DNA from: Sulfuritalea hydrogenivorans sk43H
Lineage (GTDB): Bacteria > Pseudomonadota > Gammaproteobacteria > Burkholderiales > Rhodocyclaceae
NCBI RefSeq assembly: GCF_000828635.1
Contig: NZ_AP012547.1
Span: 558,001 to 622,000 of the forward strand
Direction: 5' to 3'
Length of the DNA stretch: 64,000 nt
Shown here: positions 7,973 through 17,298 of the stretch, piece by piece
Position numbering within the stretch: position 1 is the first letter of the stretch
Layout: every line of letters starts with the position of its first letter
The notes under the pieces: generated by a model
Told to the model about the DNA's origin: nothing
The model's database searches: none
The model's input: the letters and a program-made list of their open reading frames with translations, nothing else
Made by a program: the position numbers and the translations under genes

Positions 7973-9376
7973 ATGAATCGCACATCCGTATCCGTGCTGG
8001 CCGCCTGTGGCGTGCTGGCGAGCTTTCCGGCCGCCGCCGATGCCGGCCTGCAAGCCCTGCGCGAGGAAATCGCGCAGATGAGAAAGTCCTACGAACAGCG
8101 CATCGACGCGCTGGAAAAGCGCCTGGCCCAGGCCGAGAGCACTTCGATCCAGGCCAGGACCGCCGCCGACAGCGCCGCGAGCAAGGCTGCGCGTCAGGGC
8201 GATGCCAAGGCCGGCGGCTTCAATCCCGAAATTTCGCTGACCCTGCAAGGCGCCCTGACCCGGACGCAGCGCGATCCCGCAACATGGACCCTGCAAGGCT
8301 TCGTGCCGCCGGGCGAGCCCGACGAGGTCGGCCCGCCGCGCCGCCGCGGCTTCAGCCTGCAGGAAAGCGAGCTCGGCATTGCCGCCAACATCGATCCGAA
8401 CTTTCGCGGCTACCTCAACCTGGCCATGACGCCGGACAACACGGTGGCACTCGAAGAGGCCTATTTCCAGACCCTCGGCCTCGGCGCCGGGCTGACGCTC
8501 AAGGGCGGCCGCTTCCTGTCCGGCATCGGCTACCAGAACGAAATACATCCGCATGCCTGGGATTTCGCCGACGCGCCGCTGGCCTACACGGCTTTCTTCG
8601 GCAACAAGCTGACGGCGGAAGGCGTGCAGCTGAAATGGCTGGCGCCGACCGAGACCTACTTCGAACTCGGTCTCGAAGGCGGTCGCGACAACAGCTTTCC
8701 CGGCGGCGCCAGGAACAAGAGCGGCACGGCGCTGGGCGCGGCCTTTGCCCGCATCGGCGGCGACGCCGGCATCGCGAACACCTGGCGCGCCGGCCTGTCG
8801 TATGTGGCGACCCATCCCGGCGCGCGCGCCTACGACGGCGTCGATGCCACCGGCCTCGCCACCAGCAATACTTTCGCCGGCAGGAGCCGTACCGTCGGCG
8901 CCGACTTCGTCTGGAAATGGGCGCCCAACGGCAATCCGGTCGAGCGCAACTTCAAGCTGCAGGCCGAGGTTTTTCGTCGCAGCGAAACCGGCAAGCTGAC
9001 GTGCGCCGAACGCGACACCAGCGGCGCCTGCGGCGGGGCGGCGGGGCTGACCGACAGCTATGACGCGCGCCAGTCGGGCTGGTACGCGCAGGGCGTGTGG
9101 CAGTTCATGCCGCGCTGGCGCGTCGGCTATCGCCATGACCGGCTCGATTCCGGGACGACGACGCTGGGCCCGACACTGGTCGCCGCCGACCTGCCGCAAC
9201 TGGCGGCGTGGAAGCCGCGACGCGACACGGTGATGGTCGACTTCGCCTCGTCCGAGTTCGCGCGCCTGCGCTTCCAGGTCGCGCGCGACGATTCGCGCGG
9301 ACCGGGGCTGCGCGACAACCAGTTCTGGGTGCAGTACATCATGAGCCTGGGTGCCCACGGCGCACACAAGTTCTGA
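7973..9376 (+). CDS. Outer-membrane beta-barrel protein of a metal-uptake operon
   Basis: A 467-residue exported protein: signal peptide 1-23, then a short coiled coil (about 26-60, LREEIAQMRKSYEQRIDALE) of the kind that precedes some porin barrels, then alternating polar/aromatic strands to a C-terminal Phe (GAHKF), the usual last residue of an outer-membrane barrel. It is not a TonB receptor, since there is no plug domain or TonB box. Its place between a small His/Cys exported protein and a ZnuA-like binding protein suggests a channel for metal ions or a metal chelate. The binding-protein gene follows after 10 nt, so they are cotranscribed. Confidence 0.75.
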   Translation: MNRTSVSVLAACGVLASFPAAADAGLQALREEIAQMRKSYEQRIDALEKRLAQAESTSIQARTAADSAASKAARQGDAKAGGFNPEISLTLQGALTRTQRDPATWTLQGFVPPGEPDEVGPPRRRGFSLQESELGIAANIDPNFRGYLNLAMTPDNTVALEEAYFQTLGLGAGLTLKGGRFLSGIGYQNEIHPHAWDFADAPLAYTAFFGNKLTAEGVQLKWLAPTETYFELGLEGGRDNSFPGGARNKSGTALGAAFARIGGDAGIANTWRAGLSYVATHPGARAYDGVDATGLATSNTFAGRSRTVGADFVWKWAPNGNPVERNFKLQAEVFRRSETGKLTCAERDTSGACGGAAGLTDSYDARQSGWYAQGVWQFMPRWRVGYRHDRLDSGTTTLGPTLVAADLPQLAAWKPRRDTVMVDFASSEFARLRFQVARDDSRGPGLRDNQFWVQYIMSLGAHGAHKF

Positions 9377-9386
9377 GGAGATGGCA

Positions 9387-10277
9387 ATGCGAATTTTCAT
9401 GATGCTTCTTGCCGCGCTGCTGTCTTTCCCCACGCAGGCGGCGCTCAACGTACTGGCCACGGTGCCCGAATGGGCGGCGCTGGCGCAGGAGATCGGCGGC
9501 GACAAAATCAAGGCAAGTTCCGCGACCACTGGCTTGCAGGACCCGCACCGGATCGACGCGCGGCCGTCGCTGATCGCGCGGGCGCGCAACGCCGACCTGG
9601 TCATCGCCACCGGCGCCGAACTGGAGGTGGGCTGGCTGCCGGTGGTGCAGCGCGAATCCGGCAACGCCCGCATCCAGACCGGCCAGCCGGGCTATTTCGA
9701 AGCGGCGGTCCACGCGCGAATGCTGGAAATTCCGGCAAAGCTGGATCGTGCCGACGGCGATGTGCATGCCAATGGCAATCCACACATCAACACCGACCCG
9801 CGCGTCTACCTCAAGGTCGGCGAGGCGCTGGCGGCGCGCCTGGCGCAACTCGATCCGGCCAATGCCGCGGCCTACCACGCGGGCTATGCGGCTTTCGCGG
9901 CGCGCTGGCGCGCGAACCTGGTGCGCTGGGAAAAGCAGGCCGCGAGTTTGCGCGGGCAGCCGGTCGTCGTCCAGCACAAGTCCTTTTCCTACCTGCTCGA
10001 CTGGCTGGGGCTCAAGGAAGTGGCGACGCTGGAACCCAAGCCGGGCGTCGAGGCCTCCGCCGCACACCTCTCGCGCGTGCTTGATCAGGTGCGCGCGCAA
10101 AAGCCGCGCTGGGTGATCCGCGCGGTCTGGGAAAGCAGCCGCGCCACCGACTGGTTCGCCGCCAACAGCGGCACGCCGGCCGTGGTGCTGCCTTTCACCG
10201 TCGGCGGCAGCGAGGCGGCGAAGGATCTCGCCAGCCTGTTCGACGATACGCTGGCGCGCTTGCTGGTGGTGAAATGA
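9387..10277 (+). CDS. Periplasmic metal-binding protein, ZnuA/TroA family
   Basis: Starting at the ATG at 9387 (GAGGAG 6 nt upstream), the product has 296 residues: a signal peptide (MRIFMMLLAALLSFPTQA), then a cluster A-I solute-binding protein. Metal-ligand regions are DPHRIDARPSL, GNPHINTDPR and VVQHKSFSYLLDWLGL, with EPKPGVEASAAHLSRVL, the usual TroA-type connecting segment. It binds Zn2+ or Mn2+ in the periplasm for an ABC importer. There is no His-rich loop as in E. coli ZnuA. The ABC permease follows 97 nt downstream, after a palindromic repeat. The matching ATPase gene is not present. Confidence 0.85.
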   Translation: MRIFMMLLAALLSFPTQAALNVLATVPEWAALAQEIGGDKIKASSATTGLQDPHRIDARPSLIARARNADLVIATGAELEVGWLPVVQRESGNARIQTGQPGYFEAAVHARMLEIPAKLDRADGDVHANGNPHINTDPRVYLKVGEALAARLAQLDPANAAAYHAGYAAFAARWRANLVRWEKQAASLRGQPVVVQHKSFSYLLDWLGLKEVATLEPKPGVEASAAHLSRVLDQVRAQKPRWVIRAVWESSRATDWFAANSGTPAVVLPFTVGGSEAAKDLASLFDDTLARLLVVK

Positions 10278-10296
10278 AACTGCAAGAAGCGGCTTA

Positions 10297-10355
10297 TCCG
10301 CAGATTTCGCAGATTACGCTCAGGTTCATCTGCGTCAATCTGCGAAATCTGCGGA
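10297..10355. repeat. Long perfect inverted repeat between binding-protein and permease genes
   Basis: The arms TCCGCAGATTTCGCAGATT (10297-10315) and its exact complement (10337-10355) can form a 19-bp hairpin with a 21-nt loop. The right part is nearly the same as the element at 20990-21117. There is no T-run, so it is not a typical terminator. In mRNA it could stop decay or lower expression of the downstream permease. Confidence 0.8.
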
Positions 10356-10374
10356 CTGAATCAAGGCTTTTGAA

Positions 10375-11187
10375 ATGAACACACTCGACTGGACCCTGCT
10401 CATCGCTCCCTTCGCCGCCGGCCTGCTGGTGCTGGCGACGCATGTCGTGCTGGGCATCGACGTGCTGCGGCGGGGCATCATTTTCATCGACCTGGCGATC
10501 GCCCAGGTGGCGGCGCTGGGCGCCGTCGCCGCCAGCCTGACCGACCTCGATGCCGTGTTTCATGATCTGCCGCACGGCATGGGCGCCCAACTGGCCGCCG
10601 CGCTGGCGGCAGGCGTCGGCGCCCTGCTGTTGACCTGGTGCGAGCGCCGCTGGCCGGATATCCAGGAAGCGCTGATCGGCCTCGTGTTTGTCTTCGCCGC
10701 CGCCGCCGGCATCCTGTTGCTGGCGCATCACCCGCATGGCGGCGAACACCTGCGCGACCTGCTGGCCGGCCAGTTGCTCTGGGTGGGCTGGTCCGCCCTG
10801 TGGCCCGTGGCGCTGCTATATGCCATCGTGCTGGCCCTGTGGTTCGGGCCGGCGCAGCGCTGGCCGCGCCTCGGCTTCTACCTGCTGTTCGCCATCACCG
10901 TGACGGCATCGGTGCAACTGGTCGGCGTGCTGCTGGTGTTCACCAGCCTGATCGCACCTGCCGTCGCGACGCGCGCTTTCGGCGGCAGGCGGCGTGTCGT
11001 CATCGCCTATCTGCTGGGTGCGGCGGGCTATGCCACCGGCCTCGCCCTTTCGCTATATGCCGACCTTCCCGCCGGGGCGACCGTGGTCTGCTGCCTGTGC
11101 CTGCTGGCGCTGGCCGGGCTGAGCTGCTTCAGGCCCGTGGCCGGCGGGTTATACTCTCCGATCCCCAACAAAAGCACGCATGATTAG
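10375..11187 (+). CDS. Metal ABC transporter permease, ZnuB-like
   Basis: A 270-residue, very hydrophobic protein with about seven or eight membrane helices. It matches the ABC-3 permease family: GIDVLRRGIIFIDLAIAQVA near the N-terminus, a His-rich loop HHPHGGEHLRDLLAGQLLWV, and VLLVFTSLIAPAVATRAFGG near the ATPase-coupling region. It would form the channel for the metal delivered by the preceding periplasmic protein. No ATPase gene is found between 7.5 and 11.2 kb, so the subunit must come from elsewhere, or the permease uses another partner. Confidence 0.85.
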   Translation: MNTLDWTLLIAPFAAGLLVLATHVVLGIDVLRRGIIFIDLAIAQVAALGAVAASLTDLDAVFHDLPHGMGAQLAAALAAGVGALLLTWCERRWPDIQEALIGLVFVFAAAAGILLLAHHPHGGEHLRDLLAGQLLWVGWSALWPVALLYAIVLALWFGPAQRWPRLGFYLLFAITVTASVQLVGVLLVFTSLIAPAVATRAFGGRRRVVIAYLLGAAGYATGLALSLYADLPAGATVVCCLCLLALAGLSCFRPVAGGLYSPIPNKSTHD

Positions 11188-11202
11188 TGCTCCAGATCAG
11201 CT

Positions 11203-12324
11203 GTGGCAGACGACAACGACGATCTGATGTCCCTCGATTTCACGGTGCCCGGTGCGTTCGAAGCGCCGCCGGAGGAGCCTGCCGCGCCTGAAATCCCCGC
11301 GCCTCCCGCGGCGCCGCCGGCACCGGTGCGTCCGCCCATGCCGGCCGCGCTCGAAGAGGCCGCAAGAATGTACGCCGCCGGGCAGGAGCTGGAAGCCATG
11401 CGCCGGCTGGAGTCCGCGATCAAGAACGGCGAGGACCTCGGTGATGCCGCCGTGCGTGCCTGGGGCTGCCTGTTCGAATTGCTGCAGGTGCTTGGCCGCC
11501 GTCCGGCTTTCGATGCCCTGGCGCTGACTTTTGCGCGCCGCTTCGAGAAGTCGCCGCCGACCTGGAGCCCGGTGGTCGATGGTCCGCATGTCGCCAGCGA
11601 GAGCAGTGGCGGGCGGGCCCACGTTTCGCTCTCTGGCATGCTGGATGCCGGCATCGGCGAAGTCCTCAAGCAGACCATGAAGCTGGCGGCCACCAGCGCC
11701 ATGGTGCGCATGGACCTGGCCAAGCTGGAAGATGCCGACAACAACGGCGCGACGCTGCTGATGCGCGCGCTGGCCGCGCTGAAACGGGCGAAGAAGGAAA
11801 TCGTGTTCGGCAACCCCGAGCATCTGGCGCAGATCCTCTCGGCGAAACTGGTGCCGGGGGAGCGCAGCAACGAATCGATGTGGCTGCTGCTGCTGGAGCT
11901 GTATCAGCAGGCATACCGACAGGATGCCTTCGAGGAGGCGGCGGTGAATTACGCCGTGACCTTCGAGGTTTCACCACCCTCGTGGGAGGCACTGCCGCCA
12001 CGGGCCGCCGAGGCGCCGCAGGCATCGTCCGCAAACGGCCCCAAGTCCGACGAATTTGTCCTGCGCGGGCAGATGCTGGGCGCCAACGCCGCCCAGTTTG
12101 CGCCGCTGGACGCGGCGCTGGCCGGCAGCGAGGAGTTCGACATCGACGCCCACAACCTGGTGCGCATCGACGCCGGCAGCGCGGCGCACCTGCTCGACGT
12201 CCTGACCCGCCTGCATGACTCCGGCAAAAAGTTGCGCATCATCGGTTTGAGCACGCTGGTGGCGGCCTACCTGGAAACGCTCGGCTTTGCCGATGTGGCC
12301 GAGCTGCGCGCCCGCGTCATCTGA
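11203..12324 (+). CDS. STAS-domain protein preceding hslVU
   Basis: A 373-residue cytoplasmic protein. The N-terminal 50 residues are Pro/Ala/Glu-rich and disordered; a TPR-like helical pair follows (AARMYAAGQELEAMRRLESA). A STAS fold (sulphate-transporter/anti-sigma antagonist) closes the protein (about 290-373: FDIDAHNLVRIDAGSAAHLL, then GKKLRIIGLSTLVAAYLETL). A second STAS-like segment may lie at about 140-220 (SGMLDAGIGEVL...). Such proteins commonly sit upstream of hslV in Betaproteobacteria; the role is unknown. The start at 11203 is a GTG with no clear ribosome site; the ATG at 11227 is an alternative. Confidence 0.65.
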   Translation: MADDNDDLMSLDFTVPGAFEAPPEEPAAPEIPAPPAAPPAPVRPPMPAALEEAARMYAAGQELEAMRRLESAIKNGEDLGDAAVRAWGCLFELLQVLGRRPAFDALALTFARRFEKSPPTWSPVVDGPHVASESSGGRAHVSLSGMLDAGIGEVLKQTMKLAATSAMVRMDLAKLEDADNNGATLLMRALAALKRAKKEIVFGNPEHLAQILSAKLVPGERSNESMWLLLLELYQQAYRQDAFEEAAVNYAVTFEVSPPSWEALPPRAAEAPQASSANGPKSDEFVLRGQMLGANAAQFAPLDAALAGSEEFDIDAHNLVRIDAGSAAHLLDVLTRLHDSGKKLRIIGLSTLVAAYLETLGFADVAELRARVI

Positions 12325-12345
12325 ACCCTTTCAGCAAGGATTTCC

Positions 12346-12882
12346 ATGGAGCAATACCACGGCACCACCATTCTTTCCGTGCGCCGCGGCAGCAGTGTCG
12401 CGCTCGGCGGCGACGGCCAGGTCACGCTGGGCAACATCGTGGTCAAGGCCACCGCGCGCAAGGTGCGGCGGCTCTACAACGAGCAGATCCTGGCCGGATT
12501 CGCCGGCGGCACGGCGGACGCCTTCACGCTGTTCGAGCGCTTCGAGGCCAAGCTGGAGCAGTACCAGGGCAACCTGCTGCGTTCGGCGGTGGAACTGGCC
12601 AAGGACTGGCGCACCGACCGCGCGCTGCGCCGGCTGGAAGCCATGCTTTCGGTGGCCGACCGCGAGCATTCGCTGATCATCACCGGCAACGGCGACGTGC
12701 TGGAACCGGAATACGGACTGGTCGCCATCGGCAGCGGCGGCGCCTATGCGCAATCGGCCGCGCGCGCCCTGCTGGAGAACACGACCTTGTCCCCGGCCGA
12801 GATCGTCAAGAAGTCGCTGGAAATCGCCGGCGATCTTTGCATCTACACCAACCAGAACCACATCATCGAAATTCTGGACTGA
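12346..12882 (+). CDS. hslV: ATP-dependent protease HslVU, peptidase subunit HslV
   Basis: A 178-residue N-terminal-threonine peptidase. A short propeptide (MEQYHG) precedes TTILSVRRG, whose first Thr becomes the catalytic residue. The family blocks [20 protein letters not shown] and [14 protein letters not shown] are intact, and length is normal. Together with HslU it degrades unfolded and regulatory proteins in the cytoplasm. An AAGGA site precedes the ATG. hslU starts 10 nt downstream. Confidence 0.97.
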   Translation: MEQYHGTTILSVRRGSSVALGGDGQVTLGNIVVKATARKVRRLYNEQILAGFAGGTADAFTLFERFEAKLEQYQGNLLRSAVELAKDWRTDRALRRLEAMLSVADREHSLIITGNGDVLEPEYGLVAIGSGGAYAQSAARALLENTTLSPAEIVKKSLEIAGDLCIYTNQNHIIEILD

Positions 12883-12892
12883 GGTTGCCCGA

Positions 12893-14215
12893 ATGTCCTC
12901 CATGACTCCCGCGGAAATCGTTTCCGAACTCGACAAGCACATCGTCGGCCAGGCGCGCGCCAAGCGCGCCGTGGCGATCGCCCTGCGCAACCGCTGGCGC
13001 CGCATGCAGGTGGCCGATCCGCTGCGCACCGAGATCACGCCGAAGAACATCCTGATGATCGGGCCCACCGGCGTCGGCAAGACCGAAATCGCGCGGCGCC
13101 TGGCGCGGCTGGCCAACGCCCCCTTCATCAAGATCGAGGCGACCAAGTTCACCGAAGTCGGCTACGTCGGGCGCGACGTGGACACCATCATCCGCGACCT
13201 CGCCGAGACAGCGATCAAGAACGCCCGCGAGGAGGCCATGCGCATCGTGCGCGACCGCGCCATGGATGCCGCCGAGGACCGCGTACTCGACGTGCTGCTG
13301 CCACCGGCAAGAGTCGGCGCTGGCGATACGCCGGAAGAAAGCTCGACGCGCCAGAAATTCCGCAAGAAGCTGCGCGAAGGCGAACTCGACGACAAGGAAA
13401 TCGAAATCGAAGTCGCCGCACCGCAGGCCAGCATGGAAATCTTCGCCCCGCCCGGCATGGAAGACCTGACGCAGCAGATCCAGGGCATGTTCCAGAACAT
13501 CGGCGGCGGCAAGAAGCGGCAGCGCAAAATGAAAATCCGCGACGCCATGAAATCGCTGGCCGACGAAGAGGCCGCGCGCCTGATCAACGACGAGGAGGTC
13601 AAGACCGAGGCGCTGAAGAACGTCGAGCAGAACGGCATCGTCTTCCTCGACGAGATCGACAAGATCGCTTCGCGCTCCGAAGCCCACGGCGCCGAGGTTT
13701 CGCGCCAGGGCGTGCAGAGGGACCTCTTGCCGCTGGTCGAGGGCACCACGGTGTCGACCAAGTACGGCATGATCAAGACCGACCACATCCTGTTCATCGC
13801 CAGCGGCGCCTTCCATGTGGCCAAGCCCTCCGACCTGATTCCTGAATTGCAGGGGCGCTTCCCGATCCGCGTCGAACTCGATTCGCTGTCGGTGGACGAC
13901 TTCCAGCGGATACTCACCCAGACCGACGCCTGCCTGACGCGCCAGTACCAGGCCCTGCTGGCGACCGAAGACGTGACGCTGGAGTTCGCTGCAGACGGCA
14001 TCAAGCGCCTCGCCGAGATCGCCTTCCAGGTTAACGAGAAGACCGAAAACATCGGCGCGCGCCGGCTCTACACCGTGATGGAAAAGCTGCTCGAGGAAAT
14101 CTCCTTCGACGCCGGCAAGCGTGGCGGCGAGAAACTGGCCATCGATGGCGGCTACGTCGACGCCAAGCTGGGCGAACTGGCGAAGAACGAAGACCTTTCG
14201 CGCTACGTGTTGTAG
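12893..14215 (+). CDS. hslU: ATP-dependent protease HslVU, ATPase subunit HslU
   Basis: A 440-residue AAA+ unfoldase starting [20 protein letters not shown]. Walker A is GPTGVGKTE, Walker B is [10 protein letters not shown], and the GYVG pore loop follows KFTEV. The C-terminal tail LSRYVL is the segment that docks into HslV. The I-domain (about 110-240) contains residues 141-147 VGAGDTP, encoded by the dispersed 24-nt repeat, in a region that varies in length between species. The ATG at 12893 gives the conserved N-terminus, although the frame is open further upstream. Confidence 0.97.
   Translation: MSSMTPAEIVSELDKHIVGQARAKRAVAIALRNRWRRMQVADPLRTEITPKNILMIGPTGVGKTEIARRLARLANAPFIKIEATKFTEVGYVGRDVDTIIRDLAETAIKNAREEAMRIVRDRAMDAAEDRVLDVLLPPARVGAGDTPEESSTRQKFRKKLREGELDDKEIEIEVAAPQASMEIFAPPGMEDLTQQIQGMFQNIGGGKKRQRKMKIRDAMKSLADEEAARLINDEEVKTEALKNVEQNGIVFLDEIDKIASRSEAHGAEVSRQGVQRDLLPLVEGTTVSTKYGMIKTDHILFIASGAFHVAKPSDLIPELQGRFPIRVELDSLSVDDFQRILTQTDACLTRQYQALLATEDVTLEFAADGIKRLAEIAFQVNEKTENIGARRLYTVMEKLLEEISFDAGKRGGEKLAIDGGYVDAKLGELAKNEDLSRYVL
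13312..13335 (+). repeat. Dispersed 24-nt repeat inside hslU
   Basis: AGTCGGCGCTGG followed by CGATACGCCGGA, read in the HslU frame as VGAGDTP (residues 141-147), between the conserved LLPPAR and [10 protein letters not shown] blocks. Confidence 0.7.
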
Positions 14216-14277
14216 CCATGCGCCGAGCCGCCTCAAGCGTGGCGAAGCCACCAAACCGGAGCCGCGCAGCGGCGAAC

Positions 14278-14322
14278 ACCCGTCACCCCCGCCTGGGTGG
14301 GGGCCGGGGGGTGGGGTGTTTT
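14278..14322 (+). terminator. GC-rich hairpin after hslU, possible terminator
   Basis: CACCCCC (14284-14290) can pair with GGGGGTG (14307-14313), and TTTT follows at 14319-14322. The spacer 14216-14324 holds no gene and is made of C-rich and G-rich runs that look like intergenic repeat material. It lies directly before the TTG start of the next gene, so it may attenuate rather than fully terminate. Confidence 0.4.
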
Positions 14323-14324
14323 AA

Positions 14325-15200
14325 TTGATCGAGCGCATCGCCGGGATCGTCTTCCCGATCTACGCCATCGTCGCCGTCGGCTACGGCTACGGACGCTGGA
14401 AGAAGCCGGACATGGCCTTTGCCAACCAGCTCAACATGGACATCTTCGTGCCGGCGCTGGTGTTCGCGGCGCTGGCCTCGAAGTCCTTCGACATCGCGCA
14501 GAACATTCCGCTGCTGCTCGGCGGCACCGTCGTGGTGCTCGGCACCGGGCTGCTGGCCTGGCCGGTGGCGCGCCTCTTGGGCGTGGCGGGCAACACCTTC
14601 GTGCCGCCGATGATGTTCAAGAATTCCGGCAACATGGGCCTGCCGCTGATGGTGCTGGCCTTCGGCGAATCCGCGCTGCCTGCTGCCGTGGTGCTGTTCT
14701 TTGCCGAGAACTTCCTGCACTACTCGCTGGGCACCTGGCTGCTCGACCATCGCGCCAAGCTGTGGAACCTGTGGCGGGTGCCGGTGATCGCCGCCGCGCT
14801 GGCCGGCCTCGCCGTGAGCACGCTGCATTTTCCGCTGTGGCAGCCGCTGTGGCTGAGCGTCAAACTGCTGGGCGACGTGTCGATTCCGCTGCTGCTGTTT
14901 TCGCTCGGCGTGCGGCTCACCGACAGCCGCCATGCCGATTTGCACATCAGCCTCGCCGGCGCGATCACCTCGCCCGTTGCCGGCGTGCTGGTGGCCCTCT
15001 TGATGAACCTGCTGCTCGGCCTCACCGGGCGCGACGCGGCGATGCTGATCCTGTTCGGCGCCCTGCCGCCGGCGGTGCTCAATTACATCTTCGCCGAGCG
15101 CTACCGGCAGGAGCCGGAGCGCGTCGCCTCGATGGTGCTGGTCGGCAACATGGCTTCGCTGGCCATCATTCCGCTGACGCTGGCCTGGGTGCTGCGCTAG
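14325..15200 (+). CDS. AEC-family (auxin efflux carrier-like) membrane transporter
   Basis: A 291-residue membrane protein with about ten hydrophobic helices. It matches the AEC/BASS-related carriers: MIERIAGIVFPIYAIVAVGY at the start, MMFKNSGNMGLPLMVLAFGE in the first half (the conserved NxGxMGLPL block), and FGALPPAVLNYIFAERY with an unwound-helix Pro in the second half. The substrate is not predictable; bacterial members export or import small organic acids. The start is TTG at 14325, just after a GC-rich hairpin; no ATG fits. It converges on the caspase/FGE gene. Confidence 0.85.
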   Translation: MIERIAGIVFPIYAIVAVGYGYGRWKKPDMAFANQLNMDIFVPALVFAALASKSFDIAQNIPLLLGGTVVVLGTGLLAWPVARLLGVAGNTFVPPMMFKNSGNMGLPLMVLAFGESALPAAVVLFFAENFLHYSLGTWLLDHRAKLWNLWRVPVIAAALAGLAVSTLHFPLWQPLWLSVKLLGDVSIPLLLFSLGVRLTDSRHADLHISLAGAITSPVAGVLVALLMNLLLGLTGRDAAMLILFGALPPAVLNYIFAERYRQEPERVASMVLVGNMASLAIIPLTLAWVLR

Positions 15201-15205
15201 CCGGG

Positions 15206-15229
15206 AGTCGGCGCCGGCGCTACGGCGCG
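15206..15229 (+). repeat. Dispersed 24-nt repeat, intergenic
   Basis: AGTCGGCGCCGG followed by CGCTACGGCGCG. It fills nearly all of the 29-nt gap between the convergent AEC carrier and caspase/FGE genes. Confidence 0.75.
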
Positions 15230-17287
15230 CTACTTGCCGCCGGCCCGTTTGGCCGTGACCGCGGTGCCCCAGTCATCCTTCCCCGTCATGCTGCGCCCGT
15301 CCTCGGCGAGCGTCATCACGTGCGTCCAGGTGTCGCTGAAGCGGAAGGCGATCTTGCGCTTGCCGGCATCCTCCCAGGTCCAGATGCAGGTGGTGCCGGT
15401 ATTCAACAGGCATGTGCCGTCGGCATTGACCGTGTTGGTCCGGTCGGGGACGAGGAATGACCGCACCGACCAGTGCCAGCTGCCGCTGATGTCGGGGGAC
15501 TGGGAGAGGTGTGGCGCGGGTTCGATCTCTTTGCGCTCGGAAAGCTCCCTGGCCACACGCAAGCCGCTGATGCCAAACACCCGGGATGTCGAAGGGTAGA
15601 TGGTGCGAGCGGCCGAGCGGACGAACTCCTGCCCGTCGTTCCACGAACCCCCGCGCAGCACGCGGTTGCTGCAATCGCCACTCTTCCAGGCACTTCCATC
15701 CGCAGGCGCTCCGTTGTAACTGTCGTTCCAGCAGTCTTCCACCCATTCCAGCACGTTGCCGCTCATGTCGTAAAGACCAAAGGCGTTGGGCTGCTTGCCA
15801 GCCACGGCGTGCGCTGCGCCGCCGGCATTTTTTGTGTACCAGGCCACTGCCTCGATGCTTTGGCTTCCGCAGTATTCATGGCCTCTTCCCGCGCGGCAGG
15901 CATATTCCCACTCCGCCTCACTGGGCAGGCGGTAGGCCTTCCCTGTCCGGACACTGAGCTTGCGCAGGAACTCCTTGGCCTCATGCCAGCTTATCGTCTC
16001 CACCGGAAAATCGTCACCGTAATCCTTGAAGCCGCTGGGGTTGCTGCCCATGATTGCCATCCACTGCCCCTGCGTGACTTCGGTTTTGCCCAGGGCAAAG
16101 GCACGACTTATGGTCACGTCATGCACGGGTTTGCCCCAATCCTTATAGCTGTTCCCGCCCATCTGAAAGCTTCCCGGTGGAAGTGCCACCATGTCGGGAC
16201 ACTCGGCGCAGTCCTTGATCATCTGGCCGGCGGCCGGAGTGGTCGCCGGCGTTGCCGGCCGGGTTGCGTCCCTCAATCCGGCCAGTTTGACGTACGCCTG
16301 CGCCAGGTAGCGCCCGTTCGCGTATTGCCGGATATATTCCTCGAACACACCGACCTTTTCGCTGTTCTTGATCGCGTCCCACAGTTCGTCCTCTATCTGC
16401 GCCGCCGTGCGTGCCCCCGCAAGTTGCGGTGTGAGTTGGGCGATCTGCGCTCCACTGGCGTTGAAATAGAAGTCTCCCGTAAGGCTTGACGACTCCCATG
16501 GCGTCTGCGCCTCGTTGCTCTTCCTCACCACATTGGCGCGCACGCGCTTGAAGACGTCCTCGATCCGGATGTCCGGCACATCCATGGCCGCGAGCAATTC
16601 CGCCGTGTAGAGGCCGTTCCTGCCGTCGCCGTCGGCGGCGACCTTGCCCGGCGCCGTGGCGTAGGCGATCAGCGTGCCGGTCGGCGCGTTGATCTGCGCC
16701 AGGCCCTGGCCGCCGCCGCGAAAGCGCCGCTCGAAGGGGTTGTTGCGACAGGCATCGAGGATCACCAGCGACAGGCGCGCCGGCGCCAGCTTGTCGAGCA
16801 ACTGGTCGACATCGACGGCCTCGCTGCTGACCGAGGATTCGCCGCGGATCTCGGCGTCGATCGGGATCAGGTAGTTCTTGCCGCGCACCTGCATGCCGTG
16901 GCCGGCATAGAAGAACAGCGCCTCGGTGCCGGCCTGCACCTTGTCGCCGAACTCGGTGAGCGAACGCAGCATTTCCTTTTGCCGCACGTCGGTGCGCACG
17001 ATGACCTCGAAGCCGAGCCGCTTCAGTCGGGCGGCGATGTCGCGCGCATCATTGGCCGGATTCTTCAGCGCGCCGGCGCCGGGATAGGCGGCATTGCCGA
17101 TCACCAGCGCGACGCGCCGTTCCGCCAGCGCCGTCCCGCAAGGGGATACCGCTCCGCATAACTTTTCGACGGTGAGGTTGCGCACCGGTTCGGCGGCAAA
17201 CGCCGCAAGCGCAAACAGGCAGGACAATGCCAGGGCGAAGCCCCGGGGGAACATTGATTGCACGAAATGAGCGGGGGAGATCGACAT
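15230..17287 (-). CDS. Exported caspase-fold protein with FGE/SUMF1-like domain
   Basis: A 685-residue exported protein. The signal segment is at about 12-32; a second possible start is the ATG at 17254, and neither start has a clear ribosome site. The caspase domain (about 57-290) has His130 in FFYAGHGMQ and Cys180 in VILDACRNNPF. A helical module follows (ELWDAIKNSEKVGVFEEYIR...). A formylglycine-generating-enzyme-like C-type-lectin domain spans about 365-590 (PPGSFQMGG, FALGKTEVTQGQW, YRLPSEAEWEYACRAG, LYDMSGNVLEWVEDCW, RVLRGGSW), and a beta-rich tail ends in KRAGGK. Between VEK and AERRVAL it carries an insert (LCGAVSPCG) from the 51-nt form of the dispersed repeat. It is the last gene of a four-gene caspase cluster. 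Confidence 0.85.
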   Translation of the reverse strand: MSISPAHFVQSMFPRGFALALSCLFALAAFAAEPVRNLTVEKLCGAVSPCGTALAERRVALVIGNAAYPGAGALKNPANDARDIAARLKRLGFEVIVRTDVRQKEMLRSLTEFGDKVQAGTEALFFYAGHGMQVRGKNYLIPIDAEIRGESSVSSEAVDVDQLLDKLAPARLSLVILDACRNNPFERRFRGGGQGLAQINAPTGTLIAYATAPGKVAADGDGRNGLYTAELLAAMDVPDIRIEDVFKRVRANVVRKSNEAQTPWESSSLTGDFYFNASGAQIAQLTPQLAGARTAAQIEDELWDAIKNSEKVGVFEEYIRQYANGRYLAQAYVKLAGLRDATRPATPATTPAAGQMIKDCAECPDMVALPPGSFQMGGNSYKDWGKPVHDVTISRAFALGKTEVTQGQWMAIMGSNPSGFKDYGDDFPVETISWHEAKEFLRKLSVRTGKAYRLPSEAEWEYACRAGRGHEYCGSQSIEAVAWYTKNAGGAAHAVAGKQPNAFGLYDMSGNVLEWVEDCWNDSYNGAPADGSAWKSGDCSNRVLRGGSWNDGQEFVRSAARTIYPSTSRVFGISGLRVARELSERKEIEPAPHLSQSPDISGSWHWSVRSFLVPDRTNTVNADGTCLLNTGTTCIWTWEDAGKRKIAFRFSDTWTHVMTLAEDGRSMTGKDDWGTAVTAKRAGGK
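17113..17163 (-). repeat. Dispersed repeat, 51-nt long form, in caspase/FGE gene
   Basis: On the minus strand it reads AGT, then a 27-nt module ending TATCCCCTTGCGGGA, then CGGCGCTGGCGGAACGGCGC. The paralogue at 20864-20887 has the same flanks without the module, which places the insertion exactly after AGT. Confidence 0.8.
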
Positions 17288-17298
17288 GGCGTGCCGAG

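Noticed and set aside
8883-8906. Repeat-like sequence on the minus strand inside the outer-membrane protein gene
   Set aside because: It matches the core moderately but is read in a different frame as part of a plausible beta strand (TVGADF); not counted.
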